Positions 49,416 through 58,447 of a stretch of DNA of 64,000 bases are shown piece by piece. The number at the start of each line of letters is the position of its first letter. The stretch's first letter is position 1. The notes under the pieces were generated by a model. The model ran no database searches. It saw only the letters and a list, made by a program, of their open reading frames with translations, and was not told the DNA's origin. Source of the stretch: CAYIHX01 sp964363305 (GTDB lineage Bacteria; Bdellovibrionota; UBA1018). A program made the position numbers and the translations under genes. The DNA is taken from contig CAYIHX010000003.1 of the NCBI GenBank assembly GCA_964363305.1, forward strand, positions 1 through 64,000. The letters run 5' to 3'.

Positions 49416-49960
49416 ATGCAGACTCCATTCCCACTTATGCTTTCCTTCAAGATCTAGCTGTTGAAATTTCGGGTGATCTCGAACGCTCCAAACGTAAATT
49501 TGTTCTTGCAGAGAGCTGTACTGGCGGCCTGGCTGCGGCGCTTTTGGCCAGTATTCCGGGCATGTCGAGGTTCATGTGCGGTTCGCTGGTCGTCTACAGT
49601 GACGAAGCGAAAATAACCTGGCTTGAGGTCCCTTCCGAAGTTCTGTCCCGCCACGGAGCCGTAAGCAAGGAGGCGAGCGAGGCCATGGCGGATCGGGCTC
49701 TTGATTTGACGCCCAGTGCCGTGGTCTCCGTGGCGATCACGGGGCACCTGGGCCCAGACGCGCCAGCGAATCTCGATGGGCATGTGTGGATCTGCAAGGG
49801 AGAACGCGCGAGAACGGGGAAGATCGAGATTCACGGTGAGCTCTTTCACCTCGATCCGTTTTCCAAGCTCAGTCCGCAAGGACGCCGCCTCGCCCGTCAA
49901 ATGCAAGCAACTCAGCTCGTCCTCGAAATCCTGAGGGGCGCGATTGCGATCGGCAGTTAA
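49412..49960 (+). CDS. pncC: CinA C-terminal family nicotinamide-nucleotide amidohydrolase
   Basis: A 182-residue protein made only of the CinA C-terminal domain: LAESCTGGLAAALLASIPGMSRFMCGSLVVYSDEAK, then GAVSKEASEAMADRAL and VAITGHLGPDAP. It deamidates nicotinamide mononucleotide, recycling NAD by-products. The usual motif GIAGPGG is altered to TGHLGPDA. cinA genes are commonly found just before recA, as here. Coupled to pgpA (ATGA). Confidence 0.9.
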   Translation: MNADSIPTYAFLQDLAVEISGDLERSKRKFVLAESCTGGLAAALLASIPGMSRFMCGSLVVYSDEAKITWLEVPSEVLSRHGAVSKEASEAMADRALDLTPSAVVSVAITGHLGPDAPANLDGHVWICKGERARTGKIEIHGELFHLDPFSKLSPQGRRLARQMQATQLVLEILRGAIAIGS

Positions 49961-50900
49961 AACTGAGTTTTTCGTCTCCCTTGCGGTTCACGCGGCGGTA
50001 GCACTAGGCCTTTATTTAGCGCTACGAAGCGGCAGCGAGCCCCAAAAAAGACCCCCACTTTGGATCGAGGTAGAGGTACCCCGCACGTCAGGAAAAATCG
50101 CACGGACCCGCCCCGCCCCCGCCCAGGGTTCCAGCCACCAAAAAATCCCGGGGATTGGACTCAAACACTGGAACATCACGGGCGCCCCCACCCTTGCTCC
50201 GGAAGGCCCGGCGACCGGGGATGCGAACAGCGACGCTCTGCAGGTCGCACGGGGAATGTCATTCGAGCGGGAAAGCGAACTCCTCCCCTTTCTTGACGCC
50301 CTCTGGAGAAAGCTCGACCGTCGGATCGTTTTCCCGGACAGCTTCGTCAAAAACCGAGAAGAAGCGCGGGTCATACTCCAGGTTGCCGTCGATCACCGAG
50401 GCCGCTTTACCGGCGATCTTCGCGAGGTTCAAAGCGAGTCGCCTGGTCTCATGACCTATGCGACAGCGATGACCGTGCTCGTTCTCGATGAGGCGCTTCC
50501 AGAGACCTTTTGGCGACCGGAGGGCGAGAAATGGCTTCTGGCCCTCGATTTTCGTTTTAAATTGAAGATCACCGGAGGAGATCCACTACCGGAGTCTTTA
50601 AGCTTGAATCATCCGGTCGACCGAATGAAAAACCTACTCGTGTTTCAACGGGACGCCTGGGTAGAACCCAGCATCAACCAGGCAGTGCATGAAGCCATGG
50701 CAAAATTCTTCCCACCGATTCTCCCCATTCCTGGGGGCGTCATCATCGACGTGGTCAGAACCTACGAACTCATACAAAATCTCGCCAATCGCGGAAAGCG
50801 GCCCAGCTCCCTCGAGCGTTCGGAGCTCCAAAGAACCGTGGAACTTGAAAAATGGAGAACCATTATCAAAAAAAGGCTCCCCACCTCCGAAGCGAGCTAA
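49944..50900 (+). CDS. TonB-like single-pass envelope protein
   Basis: A 318-residue protein starting at TTG 49944, with GAGGGG upstream and a 17-bp overlap with pncC. One membrane helix near residues 8-26 (FFVSLAVHAAVALGLYLAL) is followed by a Pro-rich linker and a TonB/TolA C-like domain (about 115-210: FLDALWRKLDRRIVFPDSF, ARVILQVAVDHRGRFTGDLREVQSES). The extra 100 C-terminal residues are unrecognised. TonB-like proteins transmit energy or span the periplasm; no ExbBD genes are nearby. It ends 4 bp inside the convergent receiver gene. Confidence 0.72.
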   Translation: MRSAVKTEFFVSLAVHAAVALGLYLALRSGSEPQKRPPLWIEVEVPRTSGKIARTRPAPAQGSSHQKIPGIGLKHWNITGAPTLAPEGPATGDANSDALQVARGMSFERESELLPFLDALWRKLDRRIVFPDSFVKNREEARVILQVAVDHRGRFTGDLREVQSESPGLMTYATAMTVLVLDEALPETFWRPEGEKWLLALDFRFKLKITGGDPLPESLSLNHPVDRMKNLLVFQRDAWVEPSINQAVHEAMAKFFPPILPIPGGVIIDVVRTYELIQNLANRGKRPSSLERSELQRTVELEKWRTIIKKRLPTSEAS

Positions 50901-51253
50901 CGAAGCGATTGCAACAAGTGGAGAAGAAGACGGTAATCCTTCCTACTCAAGGGCTTGTCAAAGACCGCATCGAACGGATAGGCCCTCGACTCTTCCCATG
51001 CTGCGCCCGAAATCAGGATCGTCAACCCTTGAAATCCCGCATCTTTGAGCCTCGCCGCCAGGGCACTACCCGCACCTGCCTGGGGAATCCGGCCATCCGT
51101 TAGCAACGCGACGATGTCGGGATCCCCTCGATAGATGAGGAAGGCCTCCTCCACATTCCGAGCCACACGAACTTCAAAATCAAAGCACTCCAGTTGGTCA
51201 CGCAGTGTGAAAAGTACGTCTTCACTGTCATCCACCACGAGAATTTTAATCAT
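50897..51253 (-). CDS. Stand-alone receiver-domain protein divergent from a LexA-like repressor
   Basis: A 118-residue receiver from the ATG at 51253 (MIKILVVDD); the longer frame to 51331 runs through the operator and is unlikely. The acidic pair is in VVDDSED, the phospho-acceptor Asp in LLTDGRIPQ, the switch residue a Ser in ILISGA and the conserved Lys in FDKPLS. The ATG itself lies at the edge of the palindrome at 51253-51289, so the repressor encoded next door probably controls it. No ribosome site is visible. Confidence 0.85.
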   Translation of the reverse strand: MIKILVVDDSEDVLFTLRDQLECFDFEVRVARNVEEAFLIYRGDPDIVALLTDGRIPQAGAGSALAARLKDAGFQGLTILISGAAWEESRAYPFDAVFDKPLSRKDYRLLLHLLQSLR

Positions 51254-51289
51254 TCTGTAATCAGAATAACAATTATTCTGATTACAGAA
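51253..51289. promoter_or_regulatory. Perfect 17-bp inverted repeat made of two palindromic operators
   Basis: TTCTGTAATCAGAATAA (51253-51269) and its exact reverse complement (51273-51289) flank a 3-base spacer. Each arm contains its own palindrome, TTCTG-TAAT-CAGAA at 51253-51266 and TTCTG-ATTA-CAGAA at 51276-51289, with centres 23 bp apart. This is what two cooperating repressor dimers would need. It lies between the receiver gene and the XRE/S24 repressor gene. A TATACT -10 box for the repressor is at 51311-51316, with no clear -35. Confidence 0.85.
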
Positions 51290-51323
51290 AATAGAAATCG
51301 GAACGACGGCTATACTGCGGCTG

Positions 51324-52082
51324 ATGCGCAAAGCCCGAGAGCCAAAAAAACGCCACTACCGCAATGAGGCCTTCCTCAAAGCCCTTGGCGCGCACTGTGC
51401 CCGCATCAGAAAGCAGGCCGGCTACTCAATGGATCGGCTTTCCAAGGAAAGCGAACAGCTCAGCACCAGCGTCATCGCGCGCCTCGAAAGTGGCGATGGG
51501 GCCGTTACATTGTCTTCGCTGTACCGTTACGCTCTGGCTTTGGGCCTCCAGCCCAAGGCTCTCTGGGATATCCCGCTGACCGGACTCGAAGAAAAGGAAT
51601 CCTCGCCCGTCCAGGGGCCCACCACTCCTCTCGCCATCCCTGTCTATTCACTCAAAGCTGCAGCCGGTTATTTTGGAGAGGGAGAGGAAGTGGAAATCGA
51701 GGGCAATATCCAAGTTTCCGGCAATTTCGGCGACCGGAAAGCGCTCTTCGTCGCGCGAGCGGTTGGCCGATCCATGGAGCCCATGATTCACTCCGGAGAT
51801 CTCCTTCTTTTTCGCGCAAACCCGGGCGGCAGCCGACAGGGTAAAATCGTGCTCGCGCAGTATCGCGGAGCCGCGGATCCGGAAACCGGGGGCAGTTTCA
51901 CGGTCAAAAAATACACCTCGACTAAAGTCCTCTCCCGAGATGGAACCGCCAGTCATCAGGAGATCACCCTCAGCCCCCTGAACCCAGATTTTGAACCCAT
52001 TGTGATCACCTCCCGAGGTGCAGGCAGCTTTCGCATCGTCGCTGAGCTCCTTCGAGTCCTTCCTCCGGCCGCTGCGCGTTAG
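51324..52082 (+). CDS. XRE/S24-type (LexA/CI-like) self-cleaving repressor
   Basis: A 252-residue protein. Residues 18-80 are an XRE helix-turn-helix (IRKQAGYSMDRLSKESE, VIARLESGDGAVTLSSLYRYA). The C-terminal part is an S24 peptidase: cleavage-like AAAGYFGEG (Ala114-Gly115), nucleophile Ser150 in VGRSMEPMIHSGD and general-base Lys195/Lys196 in FTVKKYT. Such proteins cut themselves when bound to RecA filaments, releasing repression. recA lies 140 bp downstream. It should bind the double palindrome and control itself and the receiver gene. Its length and looped domain suggest a phage-CI-like rather than plain LexA protein. Confidence 0.88.
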   Translation: MRKAREPKKRHYRNEAFLKALGAHCARIRKQAGYSMDRLSKESEQLSTSVIARLESGDGAVTLSSLYRYALALGLQPKALWDIPLTGLEEKESSPVQGPTTPLAIPVYSLKAAAGYFGEGEEVEIEGNIQVSGNFGDRKALFVARAVGRSMEPMIHSGDLLLFRANPGGSRQGKIVLAQYRGAADPETGGSFTVKKYTSTKVLSRDGTASHQEITLSPLNPDFEPIVITSRGAGSFRIVAELLRVLPPAAAR

Positions 52083-52224
52083 ACACCGAAAATCCATCGT
52101 TTCGTCCGAAATGTGCTCACGACACAGCGCATAGGCCGTTGCTATCGGGCACGATGCTTGCTTTGCTCAAGATCCACAAAATGAGCAACCCACACAACCC
52201 CACATGAAAGGAACTTTTCACACC

Positions 52225-53379
52225 ATGGAAAAAACCATTCCCAACGGCCCGGCAAACCGGGACAACGGCCAAAGAAGCAAAGCAATTGAGTTAGCTGTTC
52301 AAGCCATCGAGAAACAATTCGGCAAAGGCTCGATCATGCGCCTGGGTGAGAACGACAAGTTGGTCGCCAACGACATTGCTGTCATTCCGACCGGATCTCT
52401 CAGCCTCGATATCGCGCTCGGAATCGGCGGCCTGCCTCGCGGTCGAGTCGTCGAAATCTACGGTCCGGAATCTTCCGGAAAAACGACGCTCACCCTGCAC
52501 GCCATCGCTGAAGTGCAGAAGCAAGGCGGGATCGCGGCTTTCATCGACGCAGAACATGCGCTCGACGTGACGTACGCCCGCAAGCTTGGCGTCCGCACGG
52601 ATGACCTCCTCATCTCGCAGCCAGATACGGGCGAGCAAGCACTCGAAATCGCCGACATGCTGGTCCGCTCCGGAGGCGTCGATCTCATTGTCATCGACTC
52701 GGTCGCGGCTCTCGTGCCACGCGCCGAGATCGAAGGCGAAATGGGCGATTCTCACATGGGCTTGCAAGCGCGTCTCATGTCACAAGCCCTCCGGAAACTG
52801 ACCGGCACCCTCAGCCGCTCTGGCACGCTTCTCATTTTCATCAATCAGATCCGCATGAAGATCGGCGTGATGTTCGGAAACCCCGAGACGACGACAGGCG
52901 GGAACGCCCTGAAGTTCTACTCGACCGTCCGCATGGATATCCGCCGCATTCAAGCCATCAAAGAAGGCGAGAACGTGATCGGAAACCGCACTCGCGTAAA
53001 AGTCGTGAAGAACAAGATGGCGCCCCCATTCAAGGAAGTCGAGTTCGACATCCTCTATGGCGAAGGCATCTCGAAAGAGGGCGACCTCCTCGACCTCGCT
53101 TCGAATCTCAACATCATCGAGAAGAGCGGAACCTGGTACGCATACAATGATGAACGCATCGGCCAGGGACGCGAAAATTCGAGAGGTTGGCTGAAGGAAC
53201 ATCCTCAGGCGATGGCCGAAATTCGAGCGGCGGTTCTGAAGAAATCAGGCATCGGCCCTTCGGCCGCTCTCGCTGCTCCGGCTGGAGCGACGGCCGCAGG
53301 CCCGCAGGTGCCAGCTTCTGCACACCTGGCTCCTTCTTCTTCCGCATCTAAAGCGACACCGGCGCCAGCGAAGAAGTAA
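52225..53379 (+). CDS. recA: Recombinase RecA
   Basis: About 384 residues from the ATG at 52225, for which AAAGGA lies 12 bases upstream; an in-frame ATG at 52204 has no ribosome site. Marks are KAIELAVQAIEKQFGKGSIM, Walker A GPESSGKTTL, Walker B LIVIDSVAALVP and the loop-2 region NQIRMKIGVMFGNPETTTGG. The end is Ala/Pro-rich. It drives strand exchange and repressor self-cleavage. The upstream 120 bp hold no copy of the TTCTG-N4-CAGAA motif; a weak TTTCG/CGAAA repeat is at 52100-52111. A strong terminator follows. Confidence 0.98.
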   Translation: MEKTIPNGPANRDNGQRSKAIELAVQAIEKQFGKGSIMRLGENDKLVANDIAVIPTGSLSLDIALGIGGLPRGRVVEIYGPESSGKTTLTLHAIAEVQKQGGIAAFIDAEHALDVTYARKLGVRTDDLLISQPDTGEQALEIADMLVRSGGVDLIVIDSVAALVPRAEIEGEMGDSHMGLQARLMSQALRKLTGTLSRSGTLLIFINQIRMKIGVMFGNPETTTGGNALKFYSTVRMDIRRIQAIKEGENVIGNRTRVKVVKNKMAPPFKEVEFDILYGEGISKEGDLLDLASNLNIIEKSGTWYAYNDERIGQGRENSRGWLKEHPQAMAEIRAAVLKKSGIGPSAALAAPAGATAAGPQVPASAHLAPSSSASKATPAPAKK

Positions 53380-53400
53380 GGCCCTCCCAAATACTCTGAA

Positions 53401-53435
53401 AAAGGCGGGAACTCCTCTGAAGTTCCCGCCTTTTT
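53401..53435 (+). terminator. Rho-independent terminator after recA
   Basis: A perfect 13-bp stem, AAAGGCGGGAACT (53401-53413) and AGTTCCCGCCTTT (53421-53433), closes a 7-base loop and ends in a run of five T at 53431-53435. It lies 21 bp after the recA stop codon. Confidence 0.95.
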
Positions 53436-53562
53436 CATTTTATATCTCTCCTGTTTACAGCGTTCCAAAAGTGTTTCGCCAAACTGTTCGATATTCTGAA
53501 AAAAACCTTGCCTGCCGTAGTGCGTGGCGTTAACGGCCCTCCAACAACCTAAAGGAGACCCT

Positions 53563-54096
53563 ATGAAACTCACACACGTACTGTCCCTGTCTGCCCTTAC
53601 TCTCATCAGCTCATTTTCTGCGAACGCGGGCCAAAAAGCCCTCGTCGCTCAGGCCACCCCGACCACCCGAGTCGCTCTCTTTCGCCCGGTTGGCATGCAG
53701 CCCCGCTGCCCACGATGCGCCACCGTTGCTGTCGCGCTCGAGGGCCAAAGGGCCATTGGCGCCGCCCCCATCTCGAAGGTAGTCGTCAATTTCTTAGGGC
53801 GGGAAAAAGAAATCACCGGTTTTTCATCTGCTTTCCGCTGCCTCGGCAGCCCGGTCACCTCCGACACCACGTTCACCCTTGAGCTGCCTCACAATAGCTT
53901 TGCTCCGCTGATGGTCGACCTGACTTTCTACGCTCGCAACTGCATGAACCCCACGGTGCCCAGCTGCAATGACCTTCGTGAAGTGGGCCGAATCAGCCTC
54001 TCGGCTAACGCCATCGTCAATCTGCAGCCGACCACGGTCCGCGAAGCAGTCAGCGCTCTTCAGCACGGCCGCCGCGGCGCCTGCTCGCAGCACTGA
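53563..54096 (+). CDS. Small secreted protein of unknown function
   Basis: A 177-residue protein from the ATG at 53563 (AAAGGAG 5 bases upstream). The signal peptide MKLTHVLSLSALTLISSFSANA is clear. The mature part has six Cys, including QPRCPRCATVAV, FRCLGS, RNCMNPTVPSC and a last one near the end, and reads as a beta-rich domain (VVNFLGREKEITGF, FTLELPHNSFAP). I recognise no family. It is a single-gene unit enclosed by two good terminators, which fits a strongly made exported protein. Confidence 0.75.
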   Translation: MKLTHVLSLSALTLISSFSANAGQKALVAQATPTTRVALFRPVGMQPRCPRCATVAVALEGQRAIGAAPISKVVVNFLGREKEITGFSSAFRCLGSPVTSDTTFTLELPHNSFAPLMVDLTFYARNCMNPTVPSCNDLREVGRISLSANAIVNLQPTTVREAVSALQHGRRGACSQH

Positions 54097-54125
54097 TTCC
54101 AATCCGAAGCGGCTTTTCTCAACTC

Positions 54126-54165
54126 AGAAACCCCCGGCCCTCTAAAGAGAGGTCCGGGGGTTTCT
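54126..54165 (+). terminator. Rho-independent terminator after the 53563 gene
   Basis: AGAAACCCCCGG (54126-54137) pairs with CCGGGGGTTTCT (54154-54165), and the inner CCTCT/AGAGG extends the hairpin. The T-rich 3' arm (TTTCTATTTC) completes it. It is nearly symmetric and could work in both directions. Confidence 0.88.
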
Positions 54166-54267
54166 ATTTCTGGGAATCGACCCACAGATGACGCAACAGG
54201 TCTAACATAAGGGGAGAATCCCCTCTAAATTCCTGAAGATACCAGACTCCTGAGCTAGACCCCTCTC

Positions 54268-55680
54268 ATGATGAGGATTCGTGCGACGCTTGTGCTGGCT
54301 GCACTCTGGGTTGGAGCCACCGCCTGCGATACTCCCCCGACGCCCCTTGCGCCACTCCCACCCACCGCTCCGGCGCCGCTCTCGCGCATGTCCGGGGTCA
54401 ATCTCTTCCACCTGGAGCCCACACCCGAGTTTGATGCCTACCTCGAAAACCAAGAGCTCGTGGCCAACAGCGTCGCCCTCGGCTGGAACACCTTCCGACT
54501 GCCCATCGAGTGGGATGACTTTGTTCACGAAGACGGTAGTCTAGACGACTCGAAAATCGAGCGAAGCCGCCTGGCCCTCGAACTTCTCATCTCCCGCCTC
54601 AAGCAAGTCTCGGAAGCCCTGAGAAGCCCGATCTTTCTCATCCTCGACTTTCACCAGTACAAATTTGGCCGTGTTTGCGGCGGGGTAGGGATTCCCAACA
54701 CGGCATTATCCACAAAGGGTCTCAACGAACGAGATGCCAACTGTGTGTTTAAGGCCTTCCATCTCTTCTGGGCGAACCAGTCAAACATCCAAGGGAAGTG
54801 GATCGCCTGGGCGCTCGCGCATCTCCAGGGAATCGCCCCTTTGGCCCAGCGCGAGTCTGGATGGCTGCGACTTGGAATCGAACCCATCAATGAACCGCAA
54901 TTTGGTAAAGCCGATGGCCTTTTTGGAAGCAACCCCTTTTCAACGGTCCGCAACCTGAAAAGCTGGATCGCCGGCCAAGGCCCCCAAAAGCAGATCGATG
55001 GGTATCTCATCCCCTTCTATCGCAAATTTATTGCGGCGCTCGAAAGCACCCCGTTTGGCCGACAGCTCGTGCGACAGTCCTCCTTCGTCGCCGAACCCTT
55101 TGTCTTCGACCATATCAAAATTCAGCTCGGTGTCGGCCCCCTCCAATTCGAACTCAAGCTCGACGGTCGCTATCAGGGCATGCTCCAGCTCCAACGCAGT
55201 TCTTCGACCGGACAGCCGATCCGCTGGATCGCCGGCCCCCACCACTACCTCGGGGCGATGGACCCGGGCCTCCTCGATGCCCTCCCTCTGGCCCTCCGAA
55301 GGCAACTCTCACACTATCCGAACGCCTTCATCGATCGCGATACCGTTCATGAACGAATCGAATGGGTTGCGCGAAGAATGCACGAGGCCGGGATGCGGAC
55401 CTTTTTCGGGGAATGGGGTACGCAGACAACGCTCCTTGACTCGCATGGCCACCCGGGCGGCCATGCCGATTGGATCCGCGACTCCCAGCACGCACTCGAT
55501 CAATCCTCTCTCGGAGCCCTTTGGTGGCAATACCGAACCGACCCAAGTACCGATCAAAATGGTTTTTATCTTCTGCGATCCTACCGCGACGACGGCACCC
55601 GCGTGGCTCCCGGCGAACAGCTTCTCAAGTGCGGGCCCTCCCATTTCCTGGCCCAGCTAGTTTTCGGTCGCTGCCGCTAA
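54268..55680 (+). CDS. GH5-like glycoside hydrolase lipoprotein
   Basis: A 470-residue protein with a lipoprotein signal (residues 1-20, VGATAC lipobox). A Pro-rich linker is followed by a TIM-barrel of the cellulase/endoglycoceramidase kind: GWNTFRLPIEWDDF, FLILDFHQYKFG, acid/base Glu in GIEPINEPQ and nucleophile Glu in FFGEWGTQ, then LGALWWQYRTD. Endoglycoceramidase-like GH5 enzymes cut glycolipids; cellulases cut glucans. Exact substrate cannot be chosen. It lies alone between the terminator at 54165 and alaS. Confidence 0.85.
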   Translation: MMRIRATLVLAALWVGATACDTPPTPLAPLPPTAPAPLSRMSGVNLFHLEPTPEFDAYLENQELVANSVALGWNTFRLPIEWDDFVHEDGSLDDSKIERSRLALELLISRLKQVSEALRSPIFLILDFHQYKFGRVCGGVGIPNTALSTKGLNERDANCVFKAFHLFWANQSNIQGKWIAWALAHLQGIAPLAQRESGWLRLGIEPINEPQFGKADGLFGSNPFSTVRNLKSWIAGQGPQKQIDGYLIPFYRKFIAALESTPFGRQLVRQSSFVAEPFVFDHIKIQLGVGPLQFELKLDGRYQGMLQLQRSSSTGQPIRWIAGPHHYLGAMDPGLLDALPLALRRQLSHYPNAFIDRDTVHERIEWVARRMHEAGMRTFFGEWGTQTTLLDSHGHPGGHADWIRDSQHALDQSSLGALWWQYRTDPSTDQNGFYLLRSYRDDGTRVAPGEQLLKCGPSHFLAQLVFGRCR

Positions 55681-55725
55681 CTGACGAATTGCGCCAACGC
55701 CTTTCATGTTAGACACTAGGGACGC

Positions 55726-58422
55726 ATGAAAACGGCAGAGATTCGTGAAAAATTCCTGAAATATTTCGAACGCAACGGACATACGATCATCGAAAGTTCT
55801 TCGATCGTTCCCTCGAATGATCCAACCCTCCTGTTCACGAACGCCGGAATGGTGCAATTCAAAGACGTTTTTCTCGGCAACGATCCCCGTCCCTACTCCC
55901 GAGCTACCACGGCCCAAAAATGCGTCCGCGCCGGAGGGAAGCACAACGACTTAGAGAACGTCGGCTTCACGGCCCGTCACCACACCTTTTTTGAAATGCT
56001 CGGGAATTTTTCTTTCGGAGACTACTTCAAGAAAGAAGCCATTCACTTCGCCTGGGAGTTTGTCACGCAAGAATTGAAACTCCCTAAAGACCGTCTCTAC
56101 GTCACGGTTTTCGAAAAGGACGACGAAGCCGCGGAAATCTGGGAAAAACAAGAGCACGTCGCGAAAGACCGAATCTACCGTTTCGGCGAAAAAGATAACT
56201 TCTGGTCGATGGGCGACACCGGGCCGTGCGGACCGTGCACCGAGATCTTCATTGATCGGGGACTAAAATACAGCTGCGGTAAACCGACCTGCGGCATGGG
56301 CTGCGACTGCGACCGATTCATGGAATTCTGGAATCTCGTGTTCATGCAGTTCAACCGAGATGCGAGTGGCAAGCTGACCCCGCTGCCTAAGCCCTCCGTC
56401 GATACCGGTGCCGGTCTCGAGCGAATTGCATCGATCATTCAGGACGTCGAAACGAACTACGACACCGATGGTTTTCAAATCATCATCTCACAAACCGCGA
56501 AGCTGGCTGGCAAAGAGTACCATCCGAGATCCGACCTCGCGGCCTCCTTCCGGGTCGTAGCCGACCATAGCCGCGCCACCGCGTTTCTCATCGGTGATGG
56601 CGTGATGCCCGCAAATGAGGGACGCGGCTACGTCCTGAGGAGAATCATCCGACGGGCCATCCGACATGGAAAGAAACTCGGCTTCACCGGACCCTTTCTT
56701 CACAAGACCGCGGGGTTCGTCATTGATCAGATGCAGGACGCGTATCCGGATCTCGTGGGAAAGCGCGCCTTCATAGAAAAGGCCGTACTGGCGGAAGAAG
56801 AACAGTTTTTTCGCACGCTCGAGAAGGGCTTGGCCCTCCTTGACGAAGAAACCACGAAACTCGGATCCCAGAAGACCCTGCCCGGGGATATTGCCTTCAA
56901 ACTCTACGATACCTTCGGCTTTCCACTCGACCTGACCCGAGTCATCTGCGCCGAAAAGGGCCTGTCAATCGACCACCAGGGTTTCGATGAATGCATGGCC
57001 CGCCAACGCGAAATGGCCCGCAAAAACTGGAAGGGGTCGGGCCAGGAAGCCCTGGATGAAATTTACCTGAAACTCACGACAGAACTGAAGACGGCAAAAC
57101 GGCTTCCGCTGTTTGTCGGGCATGATACGACCACCGCGTCAGGCGAATGTCTCGCTATTCTCAGCCAACAAGGCTCGACCCTGTTAAAAGTAGACTCCTA
57201 TGGGACGCCCGCCCTCGCCGCCGCCGGAACAGGGGAGGCACCCGTCCTGATCGAAGCGATTTTTTTGCGAACCCCGTTCTACGGCGAGAGCGGCGGCCAA
57301 GTCGGCGATCATGGCAAAATCAGCGGAGCTGGCTTCGAGGGCGAAGTCGTTGATGTGCAGAAGCCGACTCCTGACCTCATTGTCGCCCACATCAAGCCGA
57401 TTCGCGGAACTCTCAAAGTGGGAACCTCCTATGAGCAGAGTACGAACGAAGAGTCGCGAAATCTAACCGCGCGGAATCATACTGCGACGCACCTCCTGCA
57501 CTGGGCGCTCAGAGAAGTTCTGGGCGCTCACGTCAAACAGGCCGGCTCCCTGGTTACCCCGGATCTTCTTCGTTTCGACTTTACCCATTTTCAGCCCCTG
57601 ACAAACGCCGAAATCCACCGAATTGAAACCCTGATCAACCAGCACATCTGGAACAATTTTCAGGTGACCAAGCAAGAAATGTCGAAGGACCAAGCAGTCG
57701 CTGCTGGCGCAATGGCGCTCTTCGGCGAGAAATACGGTGACCGCGTACGGGTCGTCAAAGTGGGCGATTTCTCGGTCGAACTCTGCGGCGGCTCACACGT
57801 CGACCAATCCCGCGACATCCATCTCTTTAAGTTCGGCGGCGACTCCGGTATCGCCGCGGGCGTCCGGCGCATCACCGCTTACACCTCAAAGGGCGCGTTT
57901 AACTATCTCAATGGCCGCGACGAACGTCTTCAAGAAGTACGAGAGCTGCTGAAAGTCACCTCGGTCGATGAGATCTTCCCCCGCCTCGAGAAGATGCAGG
58001 CGGGCGAAAAGGAACTTCGAAAAAAAATTGAACAGCTGGAAACCAAGGCGGCATCCGGAGAAATGGATCGCTTGCTTGCGCAGCTCAAACCCGCGAAAGA
58101 TGGCCTCCTGGTTCTTGCCGCACAACTCGAGGATCATCCCGAGGGCATGAAAAAACTTCGCGAACTGGGCGAAGTCTTTAAGGCAAAGCAACCCAACGGG
58201 GTTGCCATCCTTGCCGTGAAGGAGGCCGCCAACAAGGTCTCCCTCCTGGTCGCCTCTGGCGCCCAGGCGAGCGCAAGTATTCCAGCAGGTAACCTACTCA
58301 AGGAACTCCTTCCGCACATTGACGGCCGAGGTGGAGGCAAGGCGGACATGGCTCAAGCCGGTGGGTCCAAGCCTTCCGGAATAGAGGCCGCTCTGGCGGC
58401 TGCGCGAGCCAAACTTTTTTAG
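55726..58422 (+). CDS. alaS: Alanyl-tRNA synthetase
   Basis: An 898-residue class II synthetase of normal length. The catalytic core begins IREKFLKYFERNGHTIIESSSIVPSNDPTLLFTNAGMVQF (motif 1 region), editing-domain zinc ligands are in RNHTATHLLHWALR and ELCGGSHVD, and the C-terminal oligomerisation domain (about 760-898) ends GKADMAQAGGSKP. It charges tRNA-Ala and clears mischarged Ser/Gly. AGGGA supports the start. A binding-protein gene follows 25 bp later. Confidence 0.98.
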   Translation: MKTAEIREKFLKYFERNGHTIIESSSIVPSNDPTLLFTNAGMVQFKDVFLGNDPRPYSRATTAQKCVRAGGKHNDLENVGFTARHHTFFEMLGNFSFGDYFKKEAIHFAWEFVTQELKLPKDRLYVTVFEKDDEAAEIWEKQEHVAKDRIYRFGEKDNFWSMGDTGPCGPCTEIFIDRGLKYSCGKPTCGMGCDCDRFMEFWNLVFMQFNRDASGKLTPLPKPSVDTGAGLERIASIIQDVETNYDTDGFQIIISQTAKLAGKEYHPRSDLAASFRVVADHSRATAFLIGDGVMPANEGRGYVLRRIIRRAIRHGKKLGFTGPFLHKTAGFVIDQMQDAYPDLVGKRAFIEKAVLAEEEQFFRTLEKGLALLDEETTKLGSQKTLPGDIAFKLYDTFGFPLDLTRVICAEKGLSIDHQGFDECMARQREMARKNWKGSGQEALDEIYLKLTTELKTAKRLPLFVGHDTTTASGECLAILSQQGSTLLKVDSYGTPALAAAGTGEAPVLIEAIFLRTPFYGESGGQVGDHGKISGAGFEGEVVDVQKPTPDLIVAHIKPIRGTLKVGTSYEQSTNEESRNLTARNHTATHLLHWALREVLGAHVKQAGSLVTPDLLRFDFTHFQPLTNAEIHRIETLINQHIWNNFQVTKQEMSKDQAVAAGAMALFGEKYGDRVRVVKVGDFSVELCGGSHVDQSRDIHLFKFGGDSGIAAGVRRITAYTSKGAFNYLNGRDERLQEVRELLKVTSVDEIFPRLEKMQAGEKELRKKIEQLETKAASGEMDRLLAQLKPAKDGLLVLAAQLEDHPEGMKKLRELGEVFKAKQPNGVAILAVKEAANKVSLLVASGAQASASIPAGNLLKELLPHIDGRGGGKADMAQAGGSKPSGIEAALAAARAKLF

Positions 58423-58447
58423 ATATTCAAATAGGGGGACCTACGAA

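Noticed and set aside
52100..52111. TTTCG/CGAAA repeat upstream of recA as an SOS box
   Set aside because: Short arms, no second copy and no match to the 51253-51289 operator.
54210..54224. 6-bp hairpin AGGGGA/TCCCCT
   Set aside because: No T-run follows and a strong terminator is already present at 54126-54165.
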